Origin: Anaerolinea sp. | GTDB taxonomy: Bacteria; Chloroflexota; Anaerolineae; Anaerolineales; Anaerolineaceae | Direction of reading: 5' to 3' | Length of the DNA stretch: 61,316 bases | NCBI GenBank assembly: GCA_029975965.1 | Contig: JARKOV010000113.1 | Location: 1-61,316 of the forward strand | In this document: piece after piece, positions 7,760-15,937 of the stretch | Numbering within the stretch: position 1 is the stretch's first letter | Layout: every line of letters starts with the position of its first letter | The notes under the pieces: model-generated | What the model was told of the DNA's origin: nothing | The model's database searches: none | What the model saw: the letters and a program-made list of their open reading frames with translations, nothing else | Program-made: the position numbers and the translations under genes

Positions 7760-9004
7760 ATGACTTTCAACCACCTCAACCCAGACATACGCGCACACCG
7801 CACTGCCCAGGTCTCCCTCACCCTCAAGGATCGAAATGGCGCATTGCTGACCGACCGCGAGGTGACCATCGCGCAGACCAACCACCGCTTCCTGTTCGGC
7901 GCGAGCTGGTTTGACCTGCCCTACGCCAACGGGGAGCTGGCGGGCGCGCAAAAAGAGCTCTCCGGCAAACGCTTCGAGATGCTCCGGCAGCTTTGCAATA
8001 CCGTGACCCTGCCGTTCTATTGGGGTCGTTTCGAGCCGGAGCGCGGACGCCCCGAAACCCAGCGCACGCTCAATGCGGCGCGTTTCTGCGCGCAGCATGG
8101 CTTGAAAATGAAGGGGCACCCGCTGTGCTGGCACACGGTGACGGCTGACTGGCTGCTTTCATTGACCAACGAGGAGATCTTGCGCGCGCAGGTCGCGCGC
8201 ATCCAGCGCGAGGTGAGCGATTTTCGCGGCCTGATCGACGCCTGGGACGTGATCAATGAGGCGGTGATCATGCCCATCTTCGATCGCTACGACAACGGCA
8301 TCACCCGCATCTGCAAGCAATGGGGGCGCATCGAGACCATCCGCACCATGTTCGCCGCCGCCCGCGCCGCCAACCCATCCGCCACGCTGTTGATCAACGA
8401 TTTCGATGTCTCCCCCGCCTACGACATCCTGGTCGAGGGCTGCCTCGAAGGTGGCTTGCAATTCGACGCGATCGGCATCCAGTCGCACATGCACCAGGGC
8501 TATTGGGGCGTCGAAAAGACGCAGCGCGTGCTCGAGCAGTTCACCCGCTTCAAGCTGCCGATCCATTTCACCGAGACCACCCTCGTCTCCGGGCAGCTCA
8601 TGCCCCCCGAGATCGTCGACCTCAACGACTACCAGGTCGAGGACTGGCCCACCACCCCTGAAGGCGAAGAGCGCCAGGCACAGGAAACGCTCACCCACTA
8701 CCAGACTCTGCTGGGCAACCCCCTCGTCCAGGGGATCACCTGGTGGGACATCATGGACGGCGGGTGGCTGAACGCTCCCGCCGGGTTGATCCGCCGCGAC
8801 GCCAGCCCAAAACCGGCCTACACGGCGCTGCACCAGTTGATCAAAGGCGAGTGGTGGCTCGCGCCCACCCAATTTGCCACCGACTCGGCGGGAACGCTGC
8901 ATTTCGAGGGCTTTCTGGGCGATTACACGCTGGAATGCCAGGGCCAATCGCGGACCTTCGCGCTCGAAGCAGCCGGCCCCGCCTCGCTGCAAGTCACGCT
9001 CTGA
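7760..9004 (+). CDS. GH10 endo-1,4-beta-xylanase, cytoplasmic
   Basis: A 414-residue retaining glycoside hydrolase that should cut beta-1,4-xylosidic links in xylan or xylo-oligosaccharides. GH10 signatures are clear: PLCWH, the acid/base glutamate in WDVINEAV (E167), and the nucleophile in IHFTETTL (E272), with the C-terminal WWDIMDGG strand of the barrel. About 55 residues after the barrel form a small beta-rich tail. There is no signal peptide or lipobox, so it acts on imported oligosaccharides. The ATG at 7760 is preferred over the in-frame ATG at 7745 because GGGAG lies about 9 nt before it. A LacI operator overlaps its promoter. It ends at a strong convergent hairpin. Confidence 0.96.
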   Translation: MTFNHLNPDIRAHRTAQVSLTLKDRNGALLTDREVTIAQTNHRFLFGASWFDLPYANGELAGAQKELSGKRFEMLRQLCNTVTLPFYWGRFEPERGRPETQRTLNAARFCAQHGLKMKGHPLCWHTVTADWLLSLTNEEILRAQVARIQREVSDFRGLIDAWDVINEAVIMPIFDRYDNGITRICKQWGRIETIRTMFAAARAANPSATLLINDFDVSPAYDILVEGCLEGGLQFDAIGIQSHMHQGYWGVEKTQRVLEQFTRFKLPIHFTETTLVSGQLMPPEIVDLNDYQVEDWPTTPEGEERQAQETLTHYQTLLGNPLVQGITWWDIMDGGWLNAPAGLIRRDASPKPAYTALHQLIKGEWWLAPTQFATDSAGTLHFEGFLGDYTLECQGQSRTFALEAAGPASLQVTL

Positions 9005-9017
9005 ACGATCCCCGGTA

Positions 9018-9053
9018 AACATCATGCCGTCGCGCTTGCGACGGCATGATGTT
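9018..9053. terminator. Bidirectional hairpin between convergent genes
   Basis: A perfect 16-bp stem with a GCTT loop sits between the stop codons of GH10 (9004) and the Ig-like lipoprotein (9081). No strong T run follows on either strand, so it may terminate poorly or act mainly as an mRNA 3' end stabiliser. Confidence 0.7.
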
Positions 9054-9080
9054 ATCTCAGGATACGGGTCGAATGCCCGG

Positions 9081-9731
9081 TTACTTCACGCGGATGGTGA
9101 TGCTGAACGAGCAAATCGTGGTCGACCCGCTGGTCAGGCCCCAGGTGGTGGTGTAATTTCCCGGCAGGGCGGGGGCGAGCATGTCCACGATCAGGTCGAT
9201 CGACGAGCCAGCCGCCACATCTTTGCCGATATCGAAGGAGTCGCCAAATTTCGACATCTTCTCGCCCGAGAGGTACGCCAGGTCGATGTCGGTGGCGCCC
9301 CAGGTCTTCGAGCCGGTGTTCTTGACCGTCCACTTGGCGTCGATATCTTCGCGCGGCGCAAACTCGCTCAGGTACGCCGGGGAGAGGTTGGTCACGCTGC
9401 AATCCAGTTGCACCGGGGTGCGCGTCACCAGCACCACCGCCGGCGAGGTATTGGTGGGCAAAACCGGGAGCGTGTTGGTCGGCGCGAGGGTGGGCACGGT
9501 GGTCGGCGAGGGCACCTCGGTCGCAGATGGAGCGAGGGTTGGCGTGGGCGGCAGCGGGGTGGGCGAAGCCTGGCTGGCCTGCTCGGCCTGGAAGGTCTGC
9601 ACCGCCTGGGTGCGTGCCATGTTCAACTCGCCGGAAATGTCCTGGGTGGGCGCGGCGGTCGGCAGGCCCTGGTTACAGGCTGCCAGGATCACCGCGGCGA
9701 TCATGAGAACGATAGGTCGAATTTTTTTCAT
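9081..9731 (-). CDS. Lipoprotein with NBR1-like Ig domain
   Basis: A 216-residue surface lipoprotein. It has a lipobox (VILAAC) at about residue 18, then a Pro/Thr/Ser linker of about 60 residues (PTPLPPTPTLAPSATEVP), then one immunoglobulin-like domain of the NBR1 central type with the hallmark run DAKWTVKNTGSKTWGATDIDLAYLSG. Such Ig modules recur in Chloroflexota cell-surface proteins, with a scaffolding or binding role assumed rather than shown. The start at 9731 is chosen for its GGAG 8 nt upstream; an ATG 18 nt earlier is a possible alternative. It is monocistronic. Confidence 0.85.
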   Translation of the reverse strand: MKKIRPIVLMIAAVILAACNQGLPTAAPTQDISGELNMARTQAVQTFQAEQASQASPTPLPPTPTLAPSATEVPSPTTVPTLAPTNTLPVLPTNTSPAVVLVTRTPVQLDCSVTNLSPAYLSEFAPREDIDAKWTVKNTGSKTWGATDIDLAYLSGEKMSKFGDSFDIGKDVAAGSSIDLIVDMLAPALPGNYTTTWGLTSGSTTICSFSITIRVK

Positions 9732-9888
9732 TTTAATCTCCAGTTTCATCCTTTCCCCATTAAACATGGGGCAAGTCAGGGTGGGTCGATCTAAGCCAGA
9801 TCGCCTGAATTGTAATCGCATATCGCCGGTTTGTCAGGTCTTCCCCAAATCTCCAACATATTCCAGGTATTCACCGGCCGGACCTGGG

Positions 9889-10665
9889 TTAACCCTCTTT
9901 CAACACGAGGGTCACCGGGCAGTGATCCGAGCCGAGGATCTCGTTGTGGTTGATCACGTCTTCCACCTGTGGAAACAGCCCTTCGGAGACGAGGAAATAA
10001 TCCAGGCGCCAGCCAACGTTGCGGGCGCGCGCATTGGTGATGAACGTCCACCAGGTGTACTCCACCTTGTCCGGGTACAGGCGGCGAAAGGCGTCGACGA
10101 AACCGTGCTCCAGGTATTTGTCGATCCAGGCGCGCTCCTCGGGCAAAAAACCGGTGGTGCTCATGTTGGCGCGGGCGTTCTTCAGGTCGATCTCCTGGTG
10201 CGAGGTGTTGAAATCGCCGGTCAAGATGACCTGCTCGCCGCGTCCGTGCAGCCGATCGCACAGGGCCAGCAGCTCGGCGTAAAATTCGAGCTTGAACGGC
10301 ACGCGGGAATGGTCGCGCGAGCCGTTCGGGAAGTAAATGTTGAACAGCCAGAAGCCGGGATAGCGACTGACGATCACGCGCCCTTCGCTGTCGTAAGCGT
10401 CGATCCCCAGGCCCAGGCCCGTCTCCTGCGGGATGGCACTGGCAAGGGTGGCGGTCCCGCTGTAACCGGGTCGCTCGGCTGGGTTCCACACGGTGTGGGC
10501 AAACATCCGCTCCAGCTCGGCCAGGGCGTCCTTCGGGAGCTGCTCGGGGCGCGCCTTGATCTCCTGCAGGCACAGCACGTCCGGCTGCAGGGCGCGCACG
10601 CTGTCCAACAGCCCCTTGTTGAGTGTGGCCCTGATTCCGTTCACATTCCAGGTGGTGATACGCAT
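9889..10665 (-). CDS. xthA: Exodeoxyribonuclease III
   Basis: A 258-residue AP endonuclease/3'-5' exonuclease of the ExoIII/Ape1 family that acts in base-excision repair. Visible catalytic motifs are TTWNVNGIRA (metal Asn), LCLQEIKA (metal Glu), GDFNTSHQEIDL (Asp/Asn) and the C-terminal GSDHCPVTL (Asp-His). The length matches the family. The start ATG at 10665 gives the canonical MRITTWNVNG; the longer open frame adds 13 unsupported codons. No ribosome binding site is present. Instead TACAAT ends 7 nt before the ATG, so the transcript is probably leaderless. It is divergent from the HTH gene at 10795. Confidence 0.97.
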   Translation of the reverse strand: MRITTWNVNGIRATLNKGLLDSVRALQPDVLCLQEIKARPEQLPKDALAELERMFAHTVWNPAERPGYSGTATLASAIPQETGLGLGIDAYDSEGRVIVSRYPGFWLFNIYFPNGSRDHSRVPFKLEFYAELLALCDRLHGRGEQVILTGDFNTSHQEIDLKNARANMSTTGFLPEERAWIDKYLEHGFVDAFRRLYPDKVEYTWWTFITNARARNVGWRLDYFLVSEGLFPQVEDVINHNEILGSDHCPVTLVLKEG

Positions 10666-10672
10666 AGGCCCT

Positions 10673-10678
10673 ATTGTA
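10673..10678 (-). promoter_or_regulatory. -10 box of leaderless xthA
   Basis: TACAAT reads leftward and ends 7 nt before the xthA ATG, so the start of transcription should fall at or next to the start codon. No clear -35 hexamer is visible. Confidence 0.6.
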
Positions 10679-10794
10679 ACCCTGAAAGCACCCTTCGCGG
10701 GCATATAGGGTTGCGCAGCCGCCGGTTTTAATCCTGCCGCGCAAAAATTGCGCTAGAATTAATCCAGGCCATACCGACCACGGGGAGGTTTCGC

Positions 10795-11205
10795 ATGCCG
10801 TCGTGTAAAGACTGGTTAGCGCAAAAATTTTCCGACTGGGAAAAAGCCCAGGGGCGCAAGCAATCTTACTACGCCTTCGCCCGCCACCTGGGAGTCAGCC
10901 AGGCCGACCTGGCGCAATGGATGGAAGGGGCGGCGGTCCCGCAGGGGGACGACCTGCGCACGGTGGCGGAGATCCTCGGCGCAGAAATCTACGATACGCT
11001 GGCCCTGGCGCGCCCCAACCCCCAGCACGAGCGCCTGTTGGGCGGCTTTCCCAACCTGCCGGCCGGGCTGCGCGAGCGGTTATCGGCGGCGGTGTGGGAA
11101 GCCAGCCAGTATCTCAAAGCCAACAACCTGCCGCCGGAAACGGTCGAGGCCAAGAAAGCCGTGTTCGAAATTTTTTCCCGTTTCGGCATCAAGCTGACCA
11201 ATTAA
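10795..11205 (+). CDS. Small XRE-type helix-turn-helix protein
   Basis: A 136-residue protein with one helix-turn-helix near residues 22-65 (SYYAFARHLGVSQADLAQWMEG then a scaffold helix DDLRTVAEILG), resembling Cro/C1 DNA-binding domains. The C-terminal half is helical (LRERLSAAVWEASQYLKANNL) and has no recognised domain. The start is well supported by GGGGAGG 9 nt upstream, and TAGAAT (10754-10759) may be its -10 box. It stands alone, so its target is unknown. An F1 repeat starts 10 bp past the stop codon. Confidence 0.8.
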   Translation: MPSCKDWLAQKFSDWEKAQGRKQSYYAFARHLGVSQADLAQWMEGAAVPQGDDLRTVAEILGAEIYDTLALARPNPQHERLLGGFPNLPAGLRERLSAAVWEASQYLKANNLPPETVEAKKAVFEIFSRFGIKLTN

Positions 11206-11214
11206 ACAAAATTT

Positions 11215-11274
11215 GTAACTGCTCAGCCAGAGGTGCCAGAGACCCGACTTCTCCTCTAACCGCTGAGCAGTTAC
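11215..11274. repeat. F1 palindromic intergenic repeat, copy b
   Basis: This is the cleanest F1 copy. The arms GTAACTGCTCAGC (11215-11227) and GCTGAGCAGTTAC (11262-11274) are exact 13-bp inverted repeats, extended inward by CAGAGG and CCTCT. Flanks read AAATTT and CAAAATT, as at other copies. It lies 3' of the HTH gene and next to the terminator of the opposing gene. Confidence 0.9.
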
Positions 11275-11292
11275 CAAAATTGATTATATACT

Positions 11293-11342
11293 CAAAAAAA
11301 CCGGGCACTTCACGGCTCCCGGAGGCCGTGAAGGAGGCCCGG
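11293..11342 (-). terminator. Rho-independent terminator of the small secreted protein gene
   Basis: On the minus strand the stem CCGGGC...GCCCGG with inner CACGGC/GCCGTG is followed directly by seven T residues (complement of 11294-11300). It lies 20 bp past the stop codon at 11362 and is the most textbook terminator in the window. Confidence 0.9.
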
Positions 11343-11361
11343 TTGTGACGATTGGATCTGT

Positions 11362-11877
11362 CTACGAGTCGATACCGGGCACTTCCAGCCCCCGATCCGG
11401 GCGGAGGCCGAAATCGCCGAAGCCGAAGGCTCCGCCGCGCCCGCGAGGGCCGATGCGATGCCCTAACCAATAACCCTTGTCCAGGCCTTCGAGCAGCCAA
11501 TCGGCTTTATCCTGGCTCATCTCGCCGTCCGTCACGGCCTGTTGAATGGCTGCACGGGTAGCTTCAATGCGCGCGGCCTGGATCGCCGCCCGGACATCTG
11601 CCAGGTCGACCCCGGCCTCATCGGCCAGCTCTTGCAGGGTTGCCCCGTCTTGCAGGCGGGTTTTCAACTCGTCGGTCGTCATGCCGAGCGCGCCTGCCGC
11701 CGCTTCCAGCTCCGTACCGTCCAGCCACCAGTGCCGGAAAGGCCGCTCGAACGGCTGTTCTTCGGTCGTCTCTGGGGTGGGTGTTGCGTCTTGGGCAAAT
11801 ACGGTCACGCTGGCGACTGCCGCAATCGCTCCGGCAACCAGCAGCCCAATCAGCCCAAAGATCAACGGTTTTTTCAT
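11362..11877 (-). CDS. Small secreted protein of unknown function
   Basis: A 171-residue exported protein. Residues 1-28 form a signal peptide (KKPLIFGLIGLLVAGAIAAV) with probable cleavage after VFAQ. The mature part starts with a short Thr/Pro/Glu linker, then two small helical repeats: LGMTTDELKTRLQDGATLQELADEAG, and a region ending AVTDGEMSQDKADWLLEGLDKGY. The helical part resembles the DUF2680-like or SHOCT-like modules of Gram-positive and Chloroflexota secreted proteins, but the match is only by appearance. A Gly/Arg/Phe-rich tail follows. The start is fixed by AAGGAG and the signal peptide. It has its own terminator. Confidence 0.75.
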   Translation of the reverse strand: MKKPLIFGLIGLLVAGAIAAVASVTVFAQDATPTPETTEEQPFERPFRHWWLDGTELEAAAGALGMTTDELKTRLQDGATLQELADEAGVDLADVRAAIQAARIEATRAAIQQAVTDGEMSQDKADWLLEGLDKGYWLGHRIGPRGRGGAFGFGDFGLRPDRGLEVPGIDS

Positions 11878-12002
11878 ACCTTTCTCCTTTCGTGTGTCGA
11901 AACCAAGTTCGCTCCGGTCCATCTGCTTGCATCCGGATACGATATCAAGATAACAAAAATTTGTTTAGAAGATTTAAAGAATCGATTTGATTAGGATTAA
12001 AA

Positions 12003-12059
12003 GTAACCGCTCTGCCCTGGCTGGGTCGGTACTCATTCCTCAAGCGCCTGAGCAGTTCC
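12003..12059. repeat. F1 repeat, copy c (degenerate)
   Basis: GTAACCGCTCTGC (12003-12015) and GCCTGAGCAGTTCC (12046-12059) are decayed F1 arms in the 282-bp gap between the secreted protein and the zinc-ribbon protein genes. The rest of that gap is A/T-rich promoter-like DNA with no gene. Confidence 0.55.
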
Positions 12060-12159
12060 GATCAATGATTTCCGCGAGCTGCGTCGAAATAGCCGCGAGC
12101 GGACGGCATGCGACTCCCCCCGTATTCAACTTCGGATGCCAATGAGGTTGACGCGCGAG

Positions 12160-12861
12160 TCAATTCAGCGGGTAGATCACCACGCCGCCCAGGTGAGCCT
12201 CTTCCACCCGGCACTTGACCCCGCGGATGTAGCATTCGCGCTCATTGAAAGGCTCTTCGCTATCGCGGTAGCGACCCAACAACCCGCCGCTCAAGCCCTG
12301 GTTATAAAAAACCACCAGCCGCCCCTGCGCGTCGGCAGCCTGGGCGGCGCACTCCTCGCAAACGCTGCGCGGATAGCGCGCGCTGACCATCACCGTTTTG
12401 GAGCAGATCGGGCAAAATTGCGAGGTCACTTCCAGCTTTGCGTCGCCCGCTTTCCTGGCGCGGCGCAGGCGGTCGATCCGCGCGCCCATGACTGAGGCGA
12501 GCAGACCGCCCAGAACCGTCCCCACCACCAGGATCACCACGCCCCAGGTGCGAGCGGTCTCGCCTTCCACCGAGCTCGCATCGATGAAAAGGGGGTTGAT
12601 GACCAGGAATGCAACGCCCTGGAGCAGTCCCAGGATCGAACCCGCCAGCAACGCCTCCAGCAGGCGCAGGCGCAGCCGCTCGCTGCGCGAACGGATGACC
12701 GTCGTGCGACCCACCAGCAGCGCCAGCAGCCAGGCTGCCGGGGTGGCGAAGATGATCCCGGGGTAACCAGCCAGGCTGGCCAGCACAACCAGCCCCAGCC
12801 AGGCCCCTGCCGGTGCCATCAACCCCCATCCCATCGCATTCAGATCGGCGAAGCGGGTCAT
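12160..12861 (-). CDS. Membrane protein with C-terminal zinc ribbon
   Basis: A 233-residue protein of unknown function. Four hydrophobic segments fill the first 125 residues (for example LVVLASLAGYPGIIFATPAAWLLALLV and TWGVVILVVGTVLGGLLASVMG). A cytoplasmic zinc-ribbon-like part then has paired cysteines CPIC and CEEC, about 15 residues apart, and a further Cys pair near the end (ECYIRGVKC). Its ATG overlaps the stop of the URO-D gene (TCAT, 12858-12861; ATGA on the minus strand), so it is translationally coupled to that methyltransferase-like protein. Whether the two act together is not known. Confidence 0.75.
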   Translation of the reverse strand: MTRFADLNAMGWGLMAPAGAWLGLVVLASLAGYPGIIFATPAAWLLALLVGRTTVIRSRSERLRLRLLEALLAGSILGLLQGVAFLVINPLFIDASSVEGETARTWGVVILVVGTVLGGLLASVMGARIDRLRRARKAGDAKLEVTSQFCPICSKTVMVSARYPRSVCEECAAQAADAQGRLVVFYNQGLSGGLLGRYRDSEEPFNERECYIRGVKCRVEEAHLGGVVIYPLN

Positions 12862-14117
12862 GCAGCCTCCCTGACCGCCGCGTAGAGAGCCAGCAGGTTT
12901 TCAGCCGGGATGCCGGCCTGGACGTTGTGCACCGTGTTGAAAACGTAGCCCCCGCCCTCGCCGAAGATCTGGATGTGCCGGCGAACCTGCTCGCGTACCT
13001 GCTCCGGGGTGCCGAAGGGCAGCACCTGCTGGGTATCCACCCCGCCGCCCCAAAAGACCAGCTCTTTGCCGAATTCGCGCTTCAACCAGAGCGGGTCCAT
13101 GCCAGTTGCCGACACCTGCACCGGGTTGAGGATATCGAAGCCAGAAGCGATGAAATCGGGGATCAGCCTGGTCACCGAGCCGCAGGAATGGATAAAACTC
13201 TTCCAGGTGGTATGGCGGTGGATCCAGTTGTTCACCTGCCGGTGGAAGGGCTGGTACAGCTCGCGGTAGGTGCGCGGGGAGATGAACGGCGCAGTCTGGG
13301 TGCCAAAGTCGGTCCCGCTGACAAACACCGCCGCCACTTTTTCGCCGACCACCTCGTGCAGCCGGGCCAGGTTTGCCAGGCCGATCTCGCATTGCTTTTC
13401 GAAGACCTTCCAAACGTACGCGCGGCGCGAAACCGTCGAAACGTACCACTCCTCGATATCGCGGATGCCCCGGGGGTGCTTGAGCCACGGCGCGGGCACC
13501 AAAGCAATGTCGCCGAAGGCGGTGCCGCCAAAATTGGCCAGAATGGCGCGCCCGGTCTGTGACCACAGCGCTTCCGCTCTCCCGGCGAAGTGCAACAGGT
13601 CGGCGGCGCTGATCGGCCCGAATTCCTCCAGGTTGTCGGCCGGGTCGAGTTTGCTGTCGTCGATGGGGGGCTGGCGCACGATCGAATCGAAGTAAAAGCC
13701 GCCCGCCGGCATGCGCCCGCTGGGGGGCGCCGCCCGGTCGCCTTCCGGGTACATCACCAGGTCGCCGTTGGCCTCTGGGGTGGTGTTGAAACCTGATGGC
13801 ACCAGCACCGGCGTGCCATCGAAGGTCGTCCAGGGCTTCCAGCCCTCGTTGGGGAACCCAAACATGGTGCGCGGCCCCGAAAGCCCGACCACATCCACCC
13901 CCAAGGCGTCCATCAGGTCGGGGGCGATCTCGCCGAGCATCTGGTACGGCTCGACCACCTTCACCGGCGTGCCCGGAGGATCTAGCTGCAGGGATTGGCG
14001 CAAGCGATACACCGAGCTGACGTGCATACCGGTCACCGCGCTGGCGCCCAGGTCGAGTGGCACGCGATCCGGTGACTGGTGGTCGAGCGCGGCCTTCACG
14101 CGCTGGCGTGAGTCCAT
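12858..14117 (-). CDS. Uroporphyrinogen-decarboxylase-family methyltransferase-like protein 1
   Basis: A 419-residue TIM-barrel protein of the URO-D superfamily, which includes HemE and corrinoid-linked methyltransferases (MtaA, CmuA). Family features are the N-terminal RQRVKAALDHQSPDRVPLDLG, the mid-barrel SFIHSCGSV and the C-terminal WGGGVDTQQVLPFGTPEQVREQV. HSCGS and GGGVDTQ are motifs of the methyltransferase branch; a haem-pathway role is unlikely because the protein is longer and lies in a sugar-related context. No corrinoid-binding protein is adjacent. The start is supported by GGAGG 8 nt upstream. It is divergent from a second URO-D-family gene. Confidence 0.88.
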   Translation of the reverse strand: MDSRQRVKAALDHQSPDRVPLDLGASAVTGMHVSSVYRLRQSLQLDPPGTPVKVVEPYQMLGEIAPDLMDALGVDVVGLSGPRTMFGFPNEGWKPWTTFDGTPVLVPSGFNTTPEANGDLVMYPEGDRAAPPSGRMPAGGFYFDSIVRQPPIDDSKLDPADNLEEFGPISAADLLHFAGRAEALWSQTGRAILANFGGTAFGDIALVPAPWLKHPRGIRDIEEWYVSTVSRRAYVWKVFEKQCEIGLANLARLHEVVGEKVAAVFVSGTDFGTQTAPFISPRTYRELYQPFHRQVNNWIHRHTTWKSFIHSCGSVTRLIPDFIASGFDILNPVQVSATGMDPLWLKREFGKELVFWGGGVDTQQVLPFGTPEQVREQVRRHIQIFGEGGGYVFNTVHNVQAGIPAENLLALYAAVREAA

Positions 14118-14140
14118 TTATGCGCCTCCTGAAAGGGAGT

Positions 14141-14202
14141 GTGAAATTTGTTTTCCGTAAAATGTGGGGCAAAGCCCACATTTTACGGAAAATTTGAATC
14201 AC
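14141..14202. repeat. F2 hairpin repeat, copy b
   Basis: TTTTCCGTAAAATGTGGGGC (14151-14170) pairs with its complement at 14174-14192 across an AAA loop with a single bulged G. The symmetry extends outward as GTGAAATTTG and TTTGAATCAC. The tail AATCACAATCCTGAAAGG matches the tail after the F1/F2 pair at 53193. It separates the two divergent URO-D genes. Confidence 0.88.
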
Positions 14203-14252
14203 AATCCTGAAAGGTCGTTTCCCGCGCCGTGCTGGCGCGCAAAAACATCAGC

Positions 14253-14258
14253 TATAAT
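14253..14258 (+). promoter_or_regulatory. -10 box upstream of URO-D 2
   Basis: TATAAT with no strong -35 partner. Transcription would begin near 14265 and give a leader of about 70 nt for the 14334-18925 gene group. Confidence 0.55.
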
Positions 14259-14333
14259 TTCAACACCTCTATTGTACTCATATTCCTGATCCCGCTGTGA
14301 GCCAATGGCGAACAGCCCGGCCGAAGGTGCCCG

Positions 14334-15341
14334 ATGACAACCGGACGAGAACGCGTCACCGCCGCCCTCACCTTTTCCCGCCCAGACCGCGCCCCCCGCG
14401 ACCTTTGGGCGCTGCCCTACATCAGCCTGTTCCGCAAGGCGGAGCTGGAGGATTTGCTGGCCGAGTTTCCGAGCGACATCGGCGGCATCCAGCTCAGCCC
14501 GGGCCAGTCCAACGAGGACGCCGCTCGCTACGGCCAGGCTGGCAGCTACCTGGACGAGTGGGGCAGCCTGTGGCAGGTTGCTGAGCCAGGCGTCATCGGC
14601 GAGGTGAAAGCGCCTGTTCTGGCCGACTGGAGCAGGCTGGAGCATTTCCAGCCGCCCTGGGAGCTGGTGCGCCGGCGGAATTTCAGCTTCGCCAACCGCA
14701 TGGCGGAACACAGCGACCGTTTCGTCCTCTCACCGTGCTGCGCGCGCCCCTTCGAGCGCATGCAGTTCTTGCGCGGCACCGAGGCGCTTTTCATCGACAT
14801 CGCTTGCGGGTCGCGCGAGTTTCGCCAGTTGCTCGAGATGGTCCATGCCTACAACCTGGAGGATATGCAAGGCTGGTGCGGTACCAACGTGGACGGAATC
14901 CTGTTCATGGACGATTGGGGGGCCAATTCGGCGCTGCTGATCCACCCCAAGACCTGGCGCGAGGTGTTCAAGCCGCTGTACCGCGACTATGTGGACATGA
15001 TCCACGCCGCCGGCAAGTACGCTTTCTTTCACTCGGACGGACATATCCAGGCCATCTACGGCGACCTGGTCGAGATCGGCATAGACGCGGTCAACTCGCA
15101 GCTTTTCACCATGGACATCGAGGAACTGGCCCGGCTTTACAAGGGCAAGATCACCTTCTGGGGCGAGATCGACCGTCAACACGTGCTGCCCTTTGGCACC
15201 CCGCAGGAGGTGCGCGAGGCGGTGCGCCGGGTGCGCAAGGCGCTCGACGACGGCGCGGGCGGGGTCATCGCGCAGTGCGAGTGGGGCAAAGACAACCCCA
15301 CCGAGAACGTGCGCGCAGTGTACGCCGCCTGGATGGAGTGA
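14334..15341 (+). CDS. Uroporphyrinogen-decarboxylase-family methyltransferase-like protein 2
   Basis: A 335-residue URO-D superfamily protein, first of the group URO-D, GNAT, GH2, M28. It has the N-terminal RERVTAALTFSRPDRAPRDLW, a central GILFMDDWG, FFHSDGHI at the site where corrinoid methyltransferases carry metal-ligating residues, and WGEIDRQHVLPFGTPQEVREAV. Compared with protein 1 it lacks the cysteine in the HSCGS motif (here HSDGH), so zinc binding of the MtaA kind is uncertain. AAGGTG 7 nt upstream supports the start. Its partner enzyme and methyl donor are not visible; association with sugar hydrolases suggests a glycan-derived substrate, as inference only. Confidence 0.85.
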   Translation: MTTGRERVTAALTFSRPDRAPRDLWALPYISLFRKAELEDLLAEFPSDIGGIQLSPGQSNEDAARYGQAGSYLDEWGSLWQVAEPGVIGEVKAPVLADWSRLEHFQPPWELVRRRNFSFANRMAEHSDRFVLSPCCARPFERMQFLRGTEALFIDIACGSREFRQLLEMVHAYNLEDMQGWCGTNVDGILFMDDWGANSALLIHPKTWREVFKPLYRDYVDMIHAAGKYAFFHSDGHIQAIYGDLVEIGIDAVNSQLFTMDIEELARLYKGKITFWGEIDRQHVLPFGTPQEVREAVRRVRKALDDGAGGVIAQCEWGKDNPTENVRAVYAAWME

Positions 15342-15348
15342 GGATCGG

Positions 15349-15909
15349 ATGGTCGAGCTCCAAATCTATCCGGACGAGCAATTTCCTCCCGAGTTGAAGT
15401 GCCAGGCGCTGTCCTTCTTGCGCGTGTTTTATCCGGGAGGCTTTACCGGCGAAAACCGCCTGCGCGACTGGATCACCCCCGCCCGGTTTCACCCGCTGCA
15501 TTACTCGCTCGTCGAATCCGGCTTATTGATCAGCCATGCCGAGGTGGTCTGGAAGACGTTGGAGCACGCTGGCGAAACCTACCTGACCTACGGCCTGACC
15601 AGCGTTTTCACCTACCCGTCTTTCCAGGGCCAGGGCTACGGCTTGCAGGTGGTCCTGGCGGCGACCGATGCCGTGTGCGCCAGCCCGGCGGACATTGCCA
15701 TGTTCCACTGCGACCCCTCGCTGAAGCTCTTTTACGAGCGCTGCGGCTGGGTCGCCATGGAAGGGACGCCTACCTACCTCGGCGACCCTTCTAACCCGGA
15801 GTTGAGCGACGAGTTGTTGATGATGCGATTCCTCTCCGATAAAGGCAAGGCCGGTAGGCCGGCTTTCCAGCAGTTCCCGCTCTTTTTTAACGAAGATTGC
15901 ACCTGGTGA
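15349..15909 (+). CDS. GNAT-family N-acetyltransferase
   Basis: A 186-residue acetyltransferase-fold protein. The acetyl-CoA-binding strand and pyrophosphate loop are visible as YGLTSVFTYPSFQGQGYGLQVVLAA (FQGQGYG being the Q/RxxGxG/A motif), followed by LKLFYERCGW. The ATG at 15349 lies 7 nt after the URO-D stop and has GAGG upstream; the open frame reading back into the URO-D gene is a frame shadow. The substrate is not predictable. Co-transcription with URO-D 2, GH2 and M28 is likely given the short gaps. Confidence 0.85.
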   Translation: MVELQIYPDEQFPPELKCQALSFLRVFYPGGFTGENRLRDWITPARFHPLHYSLVESGLLISHAEVVWKTLEHAGETYLTYGLTSVFTYPSFQGQGYGLQVVLAATDAVCASPADIAMFHCDPSLKLFYERCGWVAMEGTPTYLGDPSNPELSDELLMMRFLSDKGKAGRPAFQQFPLFFNEDCTW

Positions 15910-15937
15910 TAACATCCGCTACCTAATAAAGGAACCT

